Shown: positions 11,291 to 24,680, counted from the stretch's first letter. The stretch: 64,000 nucleotides of DNA from Dasyornis broadbenti (GCA_013397935.1 VZRN01004715.1:734870-798869), one strand, 5' to 3'. The notes: generated by a model not told the origin, from the sequence alone. Translations and numbers: made by a program.

Positions 11291-14200
11291 GGAGAATATC
11301 ATTCCTAACCATGACAGTATTGCACACACTTTATGAAGTTTGTAATGAGTAAGACTTTGAAAATATTCTTTTCCTTGTTGTTGAAGATTCTATTATTATT
11401 TTATGTAGAACTGAACAGCACAAAAATAGTTTTCATTAAAAAATAGTTATTCCTTTAAATTAGAAGAAAAAAACAAGCCAAACCCAGACCACTTGGCATT
11501 TCAGACTCATTTGTTATTTTATTTCCGTAATGTTTGTTGATTATGATAATTGATCACTTCAAAATTCCAAAGATATAATTAATAGGTAAAAGTAAGTTAG
11601 TTGCCTTTCATGTGAAATATTTTAATTAACAAAGAACATTTAAATAAATTACCATAATATTGAAGGTCACACAAATATTAGCTGCAGTTGTGCTCACTGT
11701 TGCATAGATACACATTTCTATATAAAGGCAGAAGGTATAAAATGGATTTTATTAAAATGAAAAGAATATATATTTTTTTGGAGTTTAGCTTCAAGAATCT
11801 TGTTCTTGGCCTTTTAGCTAAGATTCAATCTAATGTCAGTTTAATACTACATATGGTAGTGTAATTTAATCTACTTATTACGTTGGCAAAAGTGGAGCAA
11901 CAACTTAATTTGGTTTTTCCTTTCTTCAAATACTGTAACCATTTTTTTTCTGTAAAATCAAGCAAATGTGATAAGGAAGTGACCTACCAGAAGTTAAGTA
12001 ACACAATGATTCCTGAACAGTATTGTACACAGTAGCACTACCACACATCTTTTTCCTGCCATGATTTTCTTATCAAAATTTTTGGGAATTCGCCCAGTGC
12101 TTTCTTGGGCATCTTCAGGCAGAGTAAGGAGAGAACTTTTCATTTGCCATTTCCCAGGTGGCAGCTGAGTCGTTACTGTTGACAGCTGAAAAGATGTAAG
12201 GATTATTTTCTTCTTCACTGTGTATTGAAATGAAAACATAGTTGCTACAGTAGTTTGCATGGAGCTGAACCATCAAGTTAAACATCTTTTTAGAAAGTCT
12301 TCTTTCAAGAAATTTAGGAAAAGCATTAGTTTCAGGATTCCTAAATCAAAATGTCAAAATGGTGTATAGTAAAGGCAAAAGACTAGAGATCATTTTTGTT
12401 TAACATATTTTTTATACATATTAAATATTAGACTTTCAAATCAAGATTAGATTCAGTTTCAACTGAAGTTATGACCTTCTGTAGCTATAGAAAAAAGTGT
12501 TAGGTTGATGACAAGATTAATGATATTTACATGGCAAATGACAGAACTAAAACTAGAGTACTGATTAAAGATAATTAGTCAGTGTAATGCCATTTTGAAC
12601 CCATGCAAAATTTTATAAAATCAACAAATAGTCAGAATTTGGATTTGTTCTGAATTCATAAGCAGTAAGGATATATCTGCAAAGGTACTGTCATTTGTAC
12701 TTATTTGTTTTCTTATGAAGATCATTTTTTCTTCTGCTCTTTCAGTAGTTCCTGAGTGCTGCTATGAATTCTGTTATAGTTCTGGAGAGAAAATATTTAT
12801 AAAAATCACTCTTGTATAATATATCCCCTTGAAAAAGTAAAAATAAAAAATAAAACTGTTCATCAACTCTAGAACAAATGAAGCAACATTTTACGTGCAT
12901 TAGTAACTTGACTTTTATTGAATTTGCTATTCAGGGGACTAGGTCTGATTCAAATTTTTTTCATGGTAACTGCTACTTTTTGCTGGGGTGTCTGAAAACT
13001 TTTCTTCAGACAGGAGACTGACATGGTCTGCCTAATCTGCTTGGCCATATATTACCAAAAATTAATAAGAACAAAATTACCTTTGATTCTATAATCACTC
13101 TGCTAAAAATGTAGAAAATCCTTCATTAAGTTCAAAAGGGAAGGACTCATCCATAGAAAAAGTGAGTTTGTCTGTGCATAGTTTCCACAAGAAGTCAGGT
13201 TACAAAATAATGAGGAATTTTCAAAAGTACTTTCTGCTCTAATTTGATAGTTTCCTTACAGAAATCAAAGAGAATTATCACATACTGAAACATACAAAGG
13301 CTTTGTAGCTGTGACAATGAAAGTATATAAAAGTATTAAAATATGTATGAAGAAAGTATTTTAATTGGCAAACCGTTAGTGTTGGGAAAAGACACATTTT
13401 CAGTCTCATTAGGCCTTCTGTGAAACACCTCCCTGGCTGTGCTTGCCGACAGATAAACAAAGTATAAACAGAATATGCCACTAGCCACTCATACTTTGTG
13501 ATCTGTTTCTGTGTCACTTAAATGTGTGTAAAACCTGTCATTCATACCGAGGGGATTAATGGAAATCCTAGTTCTGTTAGTCTTTCAGTCAAAGAGTTGC
13601 TCAGTTATTCTAAAGATTTTGGACAAATATATTTCAAAAACAGTGGAAACTTTTCATATTATCAAGTAGAAGTCCTCAGACCAAGGAGTGAACAGTGTTT
13701 TGGAGGTAAACGGAATTTTCACCTGGCTCATTGCATACATCACCCTGATCTTTCAAATTCCTTATAGTGCCATAGAAGACATATTTAACTGTTTCTGATC
13801 AATAAAAAGAAAATATACCGTAATCTTTCACTGAATAGGCATTCCCAGGCTAAAACAATGATAAAAGAAAGCAGAGTATTAAAACTAAACTATTAAACAT
13901 CATTAATTTTCTACAAATCAGACAGGCTTAACAGCAACAAGAAAACAAAGAAAAGCAGTCCTTAAAGCAAAACAAAGCCCTATATAACTTGTACTTTGGA
14001 GTAAGTCTGTTTTGTACAGATGCCAAATAGAATTTACTCAGACTACAGAAACACCAACACAAATACTTAATGGAAAAAAAATTCAATGCATTGTTAGCTC
14101 ATTAGTCTCACAGGAAATTAATGTCTCTAGTAACTATATAATTAGGAATGGGAATTTGTGAACATCTTTGTTAACCTTATATTCATTTACAAAATGACAC

Positions 14201-14617
14201 AATAAAAGAAAATATAGAGAAAATTTTGCTCCCCAAAATTATTTTCTATAATGTACAGAAAAAAAATGGCATCTGTACAAAAAAAAAGGGTCTGTCTCTC
14301 ATTTTAAAGGCAAAGTTGTAAACCAAAACCCATTATTAACCATTAAGTCAGAAGTATTAAATCATGTAAATTACTACCTTCATATCAAACATTTCACTTT
14401 CAGTGGGGTTAAACCAATAAGTTCATGCCTTCCTGGGCTGGGGACAAAATGTCTTTTCTATTTTGAATTTTCACAGTAATAGAAAAGTAAGAGATTAGGT
14501 AGGAAAACATATCTTCCTATCAGGAGATATGTCACTGCAGCTGTACCTTTCAAAGTCTCTTTAAAGCAGGCTTCCTTGACCTCTGGGAGGAACAGAGACC
14601 TAAGGAGAATGGTATAG
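11291..14617. other. Unique AT-rich noncoding DNA
   Basis: I recognise no repeat or gene. The frames present (79-88 codons, both strands) have no domain features. Confidence 0.6.
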
Positions 14618-14860
14618 CTATAGGGGCTTGATCTTGCAAGCTCTCTAAGCCTTGCTGTAAGAAGTGCAAAAAGTCAAATAAGCACCACTGAACACTTCAG
14701 ACAGATTGTGAATTATTTTTTCATACTTGTAAGCAAGTAGATATCATGTTGGAGCCTCTGTTGGCTCCTGTTCGAGAAAACATTTAAGTATGTGCTGAGA
14801 TTGAAGTCAGTGGGACTTAAGTATGCTCAGCAGGATTTCCCTGAACAGAGACAGACCCCT
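14618..14860. mobile_element. Relic of an old amniote interspersed repeat
   Basis: The sequence includes 'ggggcttgatcttgcaagc', then 'acatttaagtatgtgctgag', 'gaagtcagtgggacttaagt' and 'atgctcagcaggatttccc'. This order matches a repeat I recall from birds, crocodiles and turtles, whose copies carry 'gggcctgatcctgcaa' and a palindromic core around 'gaagtcaatgggactta'. The copy is diverged and its boundaries are approximate. Confidence 0.5.
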
Positions 14861-17470
14861 TATGAAAAAATGGTTCTCAGTTAAAGGAGATTCACAGTCT
14901 GGTCTTATTGCTTACTAATTTTGTAGAGTGAGAAACTTGCATAAACTGCAGGAAACTAGGACATTATTAATCATCCAAATAGTCCTCTGGTAAATATATA
15001 AAACTGAGGAGAAAGAAAAGTCTTTTATGGTAGAGGGTACAATCGAGACTACACACACTTACAGTGCTTACAGTGACTGTATGGATACAAGAGACATTTT
15101 CAGAGTTTTAGCCATTTCTACTGTCAACAGTAAGATGTGTTCTTGTGTTGTGCTGCAGAAAATGGGAGAAAGGGCAGCTGTGCAGAGCAGCCTGTGAAAG
15201 AAATGCTTTCAAAGTTTCTGTTGAAAGGGCTGTTTCTCAAAGGCAGCTGCTCAATGCCTGATGATGTATTCAAGGCACAGCCTCTTTGCTTGGCCCATCA
15301 CCCTGCTGCACCTGCTTCTCTCAGCTCACTTCACCTGAGTAGATTGTGACAAGAGTAACAAAGTGCTGGGCTCCAGCTTCCTAGAGAAAGCTCAGCGATG
15401 CTTTCCCTGCCTCCTAAGCTGTGCCACTGCAGAGCCAAGCTCCTGGTTATACACTGTATTTGCTCAGAGCATCAGGTACTAGCTGTCTGTTTGCCTTCAT
15501 TTCATTCTTCCCTGCTGCAATTTCTCTCTACAACTAAGCAACTCCTGTATGAGCAGTGCCTTGCTACTGCTCAGAATTTCAGTATGGTGCCTGAGATATT
15601 TCTTCCCAAGTCTCAGAGGACGGTATTAATATCCCACAAATATCAGATATCTTTACGTTTGGCGAAAGTACTACCAGGCAAATTACAAGTATATTGGCAA
15701 ATGATATTTATCATCAAGATCTATTGAAAGCTGTCCACAACACTAATTTGCTGCAGTCACTTGACTTAGCACCCTGTGTTACCTCCACCAGATTTACCTA
15801 AGATTGAGTCTAAACTTCACTTTTAAAATCCCAGCTTTTATTCTGGCTGCACTGTGTCCTCTCTGCATGGTGGGTACCAGAGGCAAGAATATTTACCCTG
15901 AGATTTCTAAAATATCTGTAATATTTATCCCATCTTCTGAGAATTTCTCTTTCACTTTGTGTTGTGTCCAGAATTATACTACCCTGACAAATATTTATTA
16001 TTATGTTTTTTAAACACTTTAATTCCAAATGTTTCAAAATAAAAAGTGTCACATTAAATTAGAACAGCAGAAATTTAGAAACCTATAAGTCATTATAAAT
16101 AAAGTTTCAAACACATAGTTTTGCTGTGGTTTTCATTACTTTTGATGCTTCCAGTTGTCTTTTCTAAGTAATCTTCAGGATTTGATCTAAGGAAGATTTT
16201 TTTTGTTGGGTTTTTTTTTGTCAGAAGGGTCAAATCCTTCAGAGATGTTTTCCTTTGTCTTGTTGTGGTGTTAGTGCAACTCAAGCAATTAGAATGCAAA
16301 GGTTGCAAAAGTTAAATAAAGAAGATGGCTTGCATGGATTTAGCACATTTATTATTATAATAGGGATTGAAAGATTATGAGTAAACTTTTAATCAGATAT
16401 AAAATTTAGTCTGTCTAAACTGAGTTTCCATGGGTTTTGCTATATTGAGCACACACAGCATACATATATACTACAATTTGCCTTATTTATTGCACAGCTT
16501 TATGTGTAAATTTTACTACAGTTTGAAAAAAATTAAAATTTGAAACAGTAAAATTTGAATAAATATTTGATTTTTTTATATTAAAATACCCATGTAGCTG
16601 ATTTCGCAGGGCTTCATCCCTTATTTGGAGAACAGCTGAGTGTTGTTTAGAATAATTTGGGCAGTAAGCAAACTGCATACACAGATTGAGACAGCAGAGC
16701 TTTAAATGTTAAACAAGTCTTACATTTAGCAAATTCACACTCTTCTAAGAGGAATTATTCTCCAGGATGCAGTTCAGAACCTCTCTGATGAAAAAAACAT
16801 GTGTTGTGACATTCAGAAAACTATCACATTGTGCCTTTAAAATTTCCTGGCTCTTTTAGGCCTTTACAGAGGAGGTTCAGGCAAGTCTGGTTTCTTTTTT
16901 TCAGCAAGGGGCCAAGAAGATTCTCCCAGATCCTTTCTGTGTCAAGAAATAACACTGGAACTTTTGTTGGGACATCAAATCACTAGATTGAAGTGTCTGA
17001 ACTTTCCAGAATCTGAAGCAAATAACCCAACTGTGTAGTTATTTTTCTGCAGCACCTAATCATTTCTTCAGAATGCCATGGCAAATCTATCATGGTATTT
17101 TATTGTGTCTCTGAAAAGAAAACTGAATCCTGGGAATTCATGAGAGGAAAACAAATAATTAGCAGGGAGTATTCTATCTGGGACTACACAGGGGGCACAA
17201 AAAAAGAATGAGATTATTTTCTCCTCACACAAATCTAAGATTTTGGAGGAATCTATCCTACACCCTGTGCTCTCCACTGGTTGCTGCTTTTCATCTTTAC
17301 TTTTGCCCAGATATGCTGTTGCCACTCTCCAGATACAGAGCCTTTATTTATGGGGATTCTGTGGTGCCAAAAGAAAAAGATACAAAAATAATGGAACTCA
17401 TACCTCTAGGAAGAAAAACAATCAGTCTGAAGGGTCAGGAACAGTCCTTCTCACAGTAAGGACAATAGAC
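14861..17470. other. Unique noncoding DNA with a GC-richer patch at 15130-15620
   Basis: Most of the interval is AT-rich without identifiable content. The 15130-15620 patch is richer in G and C and holds frames of 70 and 109 codons, but without a domain I recognise. It begins after a CTGCAG acceptor-like word and contains a CAG/GTACTA donor-like word, so a noncoding exon is possible but unproven. Confidence 0.5.
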
Positions 17471-17471
17471 A

Positions 17472-17497
17472 ATTTTTTTTTTTTATTTTTTTTTTTN
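17472..17497. repeat. Poly-T tract ending in an unresolved base
   Basis: A near-pure T run with one internal A ends in an N at 17497. The ambiguity most likely reflects sequencing difficulty at the homopolymer. Confidence 0.9.
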
Positions 17498-17747
17498 GGA
17501 GAAGGCATTAAAAATCACTGAAAAAAAATCAAGTAGTAGCAGGACTCAGTTATAAAGATAATCCTTTCTCTAGATAGTCCTTGGTAGTGAGAATAGCTGT
17601 TGTAGTGTCTCAGAGCAAACAAAATTTTCAGACTTTTGAAATGACTGCTTTATTTTTCATTATCAAGATTTTCCTCTTATTTTTCTGCAGTAGCCTGAGT
17701 GTATATTTCAAAAATTTCACCATTTTGTTACTCAGCATTTATTCTGG

Positions 17748-17774
17748 CAAAACTACAAAACTACAAAACTACAA
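17748..17774. repeat. Short tandem repeat, unit CAAAACTA
   Basis: Three perfect 8-bp units followed by a partial unit form a small tandem repeat. Confidence 0.9.
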
Positions 17775-18779
17775 TGGATTGGCCATTCATTTCAAAAATA
17801 TTTCATTGTGTAATTTGTGAGAACTCAGAGAATCACACTCAACAGTCAGAGGCATCTGGTTGGAACAGGTGTTGTAGAAAATTATAATCCTACCTTGATT
17901 AAAACGGTTGGGTTTTCTTACCACCACCTTCCATTTATGCATGACAAGTATCCAAATGATAAAATGTACAGAGTCAGAAGTAATAATCTGAGGTATTGTC
18001 AGGAGAAACATCAGGAATTATTTGAAGCTTGTGAACAAAAAGAATTTGCTCTTCGGGGAGGAAGACTTCACAAAATCTTCTTCTACTCATGCATTTGCTG
18101 GAAAATGCAGGTTTGTTTCTAACAGCTCAGTTTCACTGCTCATTTTCAAAACTGCTTTCATATGAAGAGAGTATTTGAATATGAAATAAAAATTACTTTA
18201 ATCAATATTGAACTCATTGTAACAGTTGAGTAAGGGAGATTAAAGGCTAGTTTAATGCAGTCTAAATCCTCTATTCTTTTATCAACAATACAAGAAATAA
18301 AACCACATAGATCAAATACGTAGCTACAGCTTGGATGTTCTGATCTTCCCCCAGTGTTAAGGTGACTCGATACACTGGCTACCTCATTTGGCACCAGTTT
18401 GGACCAACTCAAGACTTCATAAAGGAATCTCATTTTAAGAAAATTCAGAGGTCTCAATCAGTGAAATCAAATACCTTTCAAAAGCCTGACTGTATTGTCA
18501 CAAAGCAAAGTTTGATCTGTGGGCTCCCTGCCACAGAAGAAGTAGGGGCAGCAGTTTTCATGATGATTGATAAACAATATCTAATGTATAGTCTTAGGGG
18601 TTTTTTCTTAGATTAGGAGAGGTAGAGAAATGTGTTACCCACAGAAGTAGGATTCTGCTTCAGTCCCCACCCTCCAGCATTACAATCAAAATCAGACATG
18701 AAGCTTTGGCAGCTGCAGACACCCACAAGCCAGGTCTGCAAGGAGAAATTGTAGCAGTAGCACACCATGGATACGGCAA
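17775..18779. other. Unique noncoding DNA
   Basis: Frames up to 101 codons (17817-18122 plus; 18158-18457 minus) are open but lack recognisable domains. No repeat family is visible before the CR1 element that follows. Confidence 0.5.
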
Positions 18780-19069
18780 AAAGGTTCTCTGTCAAGGGGC
18801 ACTGAGGCACCACTTGCTGGCCTGAGAGGAGCCCTGAGAGTTACTCCTGGTGAGAGTCTGGTTGGACACAAGAGGGAAATGTTTCACAAAGACAACAATC
18901 AGCCATTGGAATAATCTCCCAAGGGAATGATGAGTTCTCTGACATTGGATATTTCTAAGATTCAGACAGATAGGGTGCTGGGCCGTAGTGTCAAGACCAT
19001 GATTTTTACCAAGAAAGACTGGAACAAGGGATCCTTGAGGTTCCTTCCAACCAGATATTCTGTGATTAT
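18780..19069 (+). mobile_element. CR1 LINE 3' end, sense orientation
   Basis: The CR1 3'-UTR pattern is clear: 'tggttggacacaagaggg', 'ttggaataatctccc', 'gggtgctgggcc', 'ttttaccaagaaag', 'atccttgaggttccttccaa' and a terminal 'ttctgtgatt'. CR1 elements are non-LTR retrotransposons that insert as 5'-truncated copies ending in short ATTCTATG-like repeats. Only the noncoding tail is present. The left boundary is approximate. Confidence 0.85.
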
Positions 19070-19364
19070 TAGATAGTAAAAGTCAAATAAAGACAAGTTT
19101 GTTTCCTACATGATCTATCTTTATTTTTTAAAGAGTACTCTATCAAAAATCAGGGAACAACTAACTATTTCTTTTACTGAAAAACTGCATTTTCCAACTA
19201 AGTTGCAAAAAAAAGCAGGGAAAAGTGCAGTGTACAAAGAGGAAAGCAATTGCTATTTCCATTCCCAGAAAAGAATGAGCAGGAAAAACTGGATAGTACA
19301 AATAAAATTGTAAAAGCCAGCAAGAAGAATGCACTTTAATACATTTTACAGTTTTATAGCACTT

Positions 19365-19482
19365 CATAGAATCACAGAATCAACTAGGTTGGAAAAGACC
19401 TTTGAGATCATCAAATCCATCTAGTCCTTCAGCTCTGATACTAGAGCTTTGTAATGCTGCAGTTTGTCCCTGAACCAAACCC
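19365..19482 (-). mobile_element. CR1 LINE 3' end, antisense orientation
   Basis: The plus strand opens with CATAGAATCACAGAATCA and continues 'ggttggaaaagacctttgag' and 'atcatcaaatcca', the standard reverse complement of the CR1 tail. It runs about 118 bp and is strongly 5'-truncated. It belongs to a different CR1 subfamily from the sense copy 300 bp upstream. Confidence 0.9.
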
Positions 19483-20060
19483 ATTTACTTTAACTTGCTT
19501 TATTCTTTTGGAAAAGCAGACAAGGCTCAGATGGATTATGGCCTGGTTTTCAATGGTTTCAAGGACTTGCAATTCCGACTGAAATCATGAGAATTGAACT
19601 GTCTTGGTGAACAAAATGGGAACAGAGGGTTGAATTTCTGTTTGTATCATCTGTCTATAATAGCAACACTGACAGAAGAGAGCCCACCTCACCCCTTCAG
19701 GAAAAAGTTAGATAAAACTAAGTGTGAAGTGTTTATGTGAGTGAGACCCATCAAGCAGTGGGGGTGTTCTCCCTCCTAGGACAAGACAATTATGCAAGAT
19801 AAGCTTTTTGACAATCAATATTTGACCTGTATTTATAGATTTGACTCTGAGACCTGTGATTACATATTCTTGGCAGATTTTCATTTTAATTACATTTATT
19901 TATTTATTTTAGGGGTTAACAGCTTTTTTGGCACCATGCACAGTAGTTATCCAGATGATCATCTGTTGTAAGGTCAAGCAAAATAAACAAAAGGACTTTT
20001 ATGCATGCTTTCCACAAAAGCTAACTGGTGCCTACTATTGTCTCTATTTTGATATATTTA

Positions 20061-20079
20061 AAAAAAAAAAAAAAAAAAA
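20061..20079. repeat. Poly-A tract
   Basis: A run of about 19 A follows 'gatatattt'. No polyadenylation signal or retrocopied gene precedes it. Confidence 0.9.
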
Positions 20080-20187
20080 TCACTATCTACATATAAATAT
20101 ATGTGCAGTACTGTAAAATAAGACCATAAAACTTACGTGAGTTACTTCTGGGGAAGTTTAATTTATCCTGAAAACACAGAATAAATT

Positions 20188-20315
20188 ACAGAATCACAAA
20201 ATACTCTGAGTTGTACCCCCAAGGATCATCAAGTCCAACTCCTAAGTGAATAGTTAGCGCTGGAATTGAACCCACAACCCTGGTGTTATTAACAACCATC
20301 TCTAACCCACTGAAA
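20188..20315 (-). mobile_element. Diverged CR1 LINE fragment, antisense
   Basis: The fragment begins 'acagaatcacaaaatactct' and continues 'ggatcatcaagtccaactcc', 'attgaacccacaaccctggt' and 'gttattaacaaccatctcta'. This is the tail of a CR1 subfamily whose copies carry 'gaacctgtgaccttggcgtt'. It is a third separate CR1 insertion within 1.6 kb. Confidence 0.8.
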
Positions 20316-23300
20316 GAGTCCCAGGGTCAATGGCCAAATGTGCTTTTTGCTGCTTGAAAAGCTTTGATCTAATTTTACATTATATTTTTGTACTGTATAA
20401 TCCTATGAAACAGAAAAACAAGATCTTACACATTTTATTCTACTGAAGCAATTTGCTTATATTACTAACTTTACAAAATGATGCGATGCTCTACTGATAG
20501 CGTACTACTCACTCACTCTGACAGAAAGTAGAAATTTTAAAATCACATTACCTATTTTGGCTGTCTAAAGTAAAAATTATTAGAATTATGTTCTATCAAT
20601 GTACAGATCATTTTTTTAATCATGAAGAAGCAGAGAATATAGAGGAACTTTCTTAATTACTCTTTATCTGGCTCTAGCAAGATCTTAGAACTATTATTGT
20701 CTTCACTTGGCCCCATATCCAAGAACCTATTGAAGTCATTCTTTTTGAAGAAATAAATATATAATTATTTTGGATCAGAGAAGTCATTTATGAGATGTGA
20801 AGTATTCAATTTGCCAGTACTTTAAGTATTTCACTGAGGCCAATTCTTTTCTACTCAAAATGTGCACTCTCATAAGAAGTAAAGGAAAATAAAAAAGAAC
20901 TTCCTCTTCCCATTTTTCTCAGCTAACAGATGTAGAGAGCTGAAAAACTGCTTCTGCTCTTGTAAATATTTATTTTTCTAACATGAGGAAAAATAACTTT
21001 ATGGCAAAACACCTAATCTAAAAGTCATTGTCACATATAATGTACACTTTGCAAAAGGCAGGCTGCCCTCATATGCTGGGTGTTGACCTGGAATCAGAGA
21101 TGAGTTCTATTAAGTACAGGAAATAAAGCATGTAATTCCATCTCAGCTTAATGTCATCTGTCTCCAACACACTGTGATACCATTCTCCTTCATTGCTCTC
21201 AGCCTCTTTGCTCTCTCCCTATCCACTCTGCCAGCATTCACATTCTTTGAGACTAGGGAGGGAGCTCTTTTAGGAAGCTGATCCGGCTCAAAAATAAATT
21301 ATTAGTACCAAAGAAAGGAAGCTTGTATTTTATGATGACTTACCATAACAACAACATAATGCAGTCAATACTTAAACTGAGCAGGTTTTGCCATAAGATC
21401 CATAAATGGCAAATCAAAATGCACGTGTCCTTCATGTAACTAGAAGCAGAATGGACCCTGTTCATCATTTCTGCAAGTGTAAAAATATACTTGAGCTGTA
21501 CCCTTTGGTTGTACTTAAAGTTACAGATTAAGCACAGAAATTGTGAAATATGGTCACAGCTGTTCTGGTAAACAATTTTTCAGATAAAATAATTACTGAC
21601 AGTACCACAGTCAAGTTTAAAGTTCTTACTCATATCTTGAATGTGTCTTCTAAACAATGGTTATCAGAACTCAGACTAAAATCTGAATTTTATTGAACAA
21701 TAGTAGAATTTACTGGGATTCTATTCATTGAATTGCTTAGTATCAAAACCTTATTGTAAAATGATTTTCAAAATTCAGCAAAAAAATCTGGTTTACAACT
21801 GTATGAAACAGTGCTTATCTTAAAGATAAACTGTTTATCAGATTTTAGGACTATATTTACTTTAAAATATGATCTCTTAATCTATTTTTCTCTGTATACA
21901 TTTTCTAACTTTATTCTGTAGATTAAGCAGTAGAAGCAATTTGTATTACTGTTCTTTGGGTTTCAGTAAGGTTTGGGTTGTTTTCAGTATTACACCTTTC
22001 AGTCTAACTTTCTTGTTTTCCAGAGAATTTGATCTAAGATAGAAAACATCTTTTCAAAGTATTTCCTTGCATCTATTTAAGTAAATTTCAAAAAAAGTCT
22101 GCATTGCATGTAGATTTAATTTCAGGTAAAGAGCCCTACGCACTTTCTAGTCAGGTATGATTCTAAAATGGAAGCCCCAAGAGTAACTAAAAAATCTACA
22201 GATTTCCCATTTTAAGATGAACTTTGCTTTGAAGCTTTATCAACATGACATATGTTTGTTTGCCTTTAATCTATGTTTGAAAACACTGTAAAAAGCAATT
22301 AGCAATGGTGTTTACCTTCCCTGAAACAATATGTACTTTTAGATGTATTTAATAAGTGCTTTATGGAATTTTTTTCATCAATTGAGTAACTAATATGTCT
22401 CAGGAGCTCTAGTGAAATATTTATGTACACTAAATTTTTAAACAACATTTAGTGACAGCTTCAATAAAAACTATGTCAACTACTTTTTCAAATAAGAAAC
22501 AGCATTTAAATAGGTTTTGATATTTTCTGCTTACATACTTGAGTACCCATCAGATGTTATTCACACATTTCTTACACAGTTGTCTGTGTCCTATGTAATT
22601 AAAATGTTGAAAAATTCTATTGCAGAATTATTTTTTTTAAAAACTACCAAAATGTTCTATGTGTTTATTTGTATGTATTTATGATATATATGCAATTGGA
22701 CATACATGAATAAACTAAAGAACTCTATGCAGCTAACTCTAAGTTTCTCAAAGCCATTCTCCCTGGGACTGGGATTGATTTTTCAGTTAAAGATATTATG
22801 CTATTTTCTGCCATGTACAAACATAATGGTCATTGAATCATTTCATTATATATGTTATATCAAGGACTGCAGCCTTATTTCGGGACAAATTAAAAAGCCA
22901 CACAGCAGATAGATCTGAAAAATACTATTGTCTCTTCCTTCCTGGACTAGGCCCCACCACCCACAAACTGAGATTTTTTTTTTCCCCCTAAGGGGGACAC
23001 AGAAACTTGAAGAGTCAGTTCCTTCCAAAAGCAATGCAGCTCTTGTACTGCTCATACTGGAGCAAGGACTTTGATCCTGTAGCTGGAAAGAAAGCATACA
23101 AGGCACCAAACACATCCCACCAAACTCTGTAGTTTCACCACATCTTTGAACCATGTTTGCCAAGTGTCATCATGGCAAGTGTCCTTGTCAGGTATTTTGT
23201 TTCAAAACTGGAGATATTTCAGGCTTTGAAAGTGCATAAACCTTCTGCAAAACACAATCTCCTTGCTCACTGCACTCTCCCAGACTTCCCATTTCCTTTC

Positions 23301-23813
23301 AATGCAATAAGACTGTTCAATTTGCTCTACTGACATCTAGCTACCTCTGATCTGTTTCACTCCCATTTTATACCATAACATCAAATCACCATGGATAAAA
23401 GGGCTCCAACTGGTAGTTGAAAAAACTGATTAGACAAGTTTTAGGTGATGGGCACTCTGAAGAGCAGACTCTTCCCTAGGCCTTACATGCACTCCTCCTC
23501 AGTCTCCAAAATATGAGACTGCAGAATTCCGTATCAGGAGCAGCTTCTTTGGCTAGAGATCTTTTCCCTTTATGACACAAAGCCAGAGTTGCAAGCCATG
23601 AAATTCCCTTCAAAATTCCTGTGAGTTTTAAAAGATGTCATTTTCCAATCGCAAGGGTCTCCAGTCCTTTACAGAACTCTAAAGGCTTATTGTCCCAACT
23701 GTTATGATAGATTAGGCCAGTTGTGAGACAAAGCATGCCAAGAGAATATAGTCGGTAGAAATTCAGATGCATATCTCTCAGGAGCACATTCTTATCCCTT
23801 GCAGTAGGTATTA
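20316..23813. other. Unique AT-rich noncoding DNA
   Basis: No gene or repeat family is recognised. A 102-codon minus-strand frame (22855-23163) has no domain features. Confidence 0.6.
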
Positions 23814-24680
23814 AATTCATAGATTCCATTAGGCTAGAGTCAGAAGAAACCTTTTTCATCATCTCATCTGACTATGTACCTAGCAGAGATCTCTAAATTT
23901 CTCCACTCTACCTTGCACTTCACTAACATCTATCTTCTACAAAGACTCAGAGTCTTGAACTGAAATCCTCAAGAGACGCTGAATTCAGCATTCTCATTAC
24001 TAGTTTGTTCCAGGAGTTAACTAAATCTTCTTTACTCATTTTTATTTTCAATATGTCTGGCATGATCTATTGAAAATTTTTATGTTTTCTCCTGTTAGAC
24101 CAGAGGTCCCTTTGGTATTCATCTTCCTTCCTCCACACTTATACAGTGTAATCATGCCAAATCTCAAAACTCTTCAATAAACTACACAGAATTATCTCTT
24201 TGTGTCTCTTGCTGTCAAATATTTTCTTTAATTCTCTGTATTTCTGCTGGTGTCCACTTTGAAATGCAAACGCTAGTACTATACAAAGCATTTTAATACA
24301 ATCTTACCCATCTACAGGGATAAATGCTCCTATTCCTACTCACTAGTCTCTATTTACACATCCAATATTATAATATTACTTTTTGTTATGGCTTTATTTT
24401 GAGAGTTGTTATTGAATTATCTACCCATTATGAATTGGAACATTTTCTGAGCCACTATTTTTCAGGATGCAGTAGATGTGGTTTATATTTCTTAAGGTTA
24501 GGTATATAATTTTAGATTTGGTTTTTTCAAAACATTTTTTCTAGTTATTACTCCATTATTTTCTCGTTTAATTTTGTATACCGTGGGGTTTTTTTTATTT
24601 CCATACTTCCCATTGAGTCAATCCTTAAGTCAGTCAAAGAATTTATCACTGATTTTTATATAGAAGCACATTTATGTTGC
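23814..24680 (-). mobile_element. Ancient CR1/L3-like LINE relic
   Basis: The plus strand starts 'aattcatagattccattagg' and 'agtcagaagaaacc', which resembles the reverse complement of the 3' end of old crocodile/turtle-type CR1 elements. Further along, 'ggtgtccactttgaaatgca', 'acaatcttacccatctacag', 'cctattcctactcactagtc', 'tttacacatccaatatta' and 'tttatcactgatttttat' follow the order of that family. The copy is heavily mutated, with no usable reading frame, consistent with great age. Identification is from memory of the family. Confidence 0.6.
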
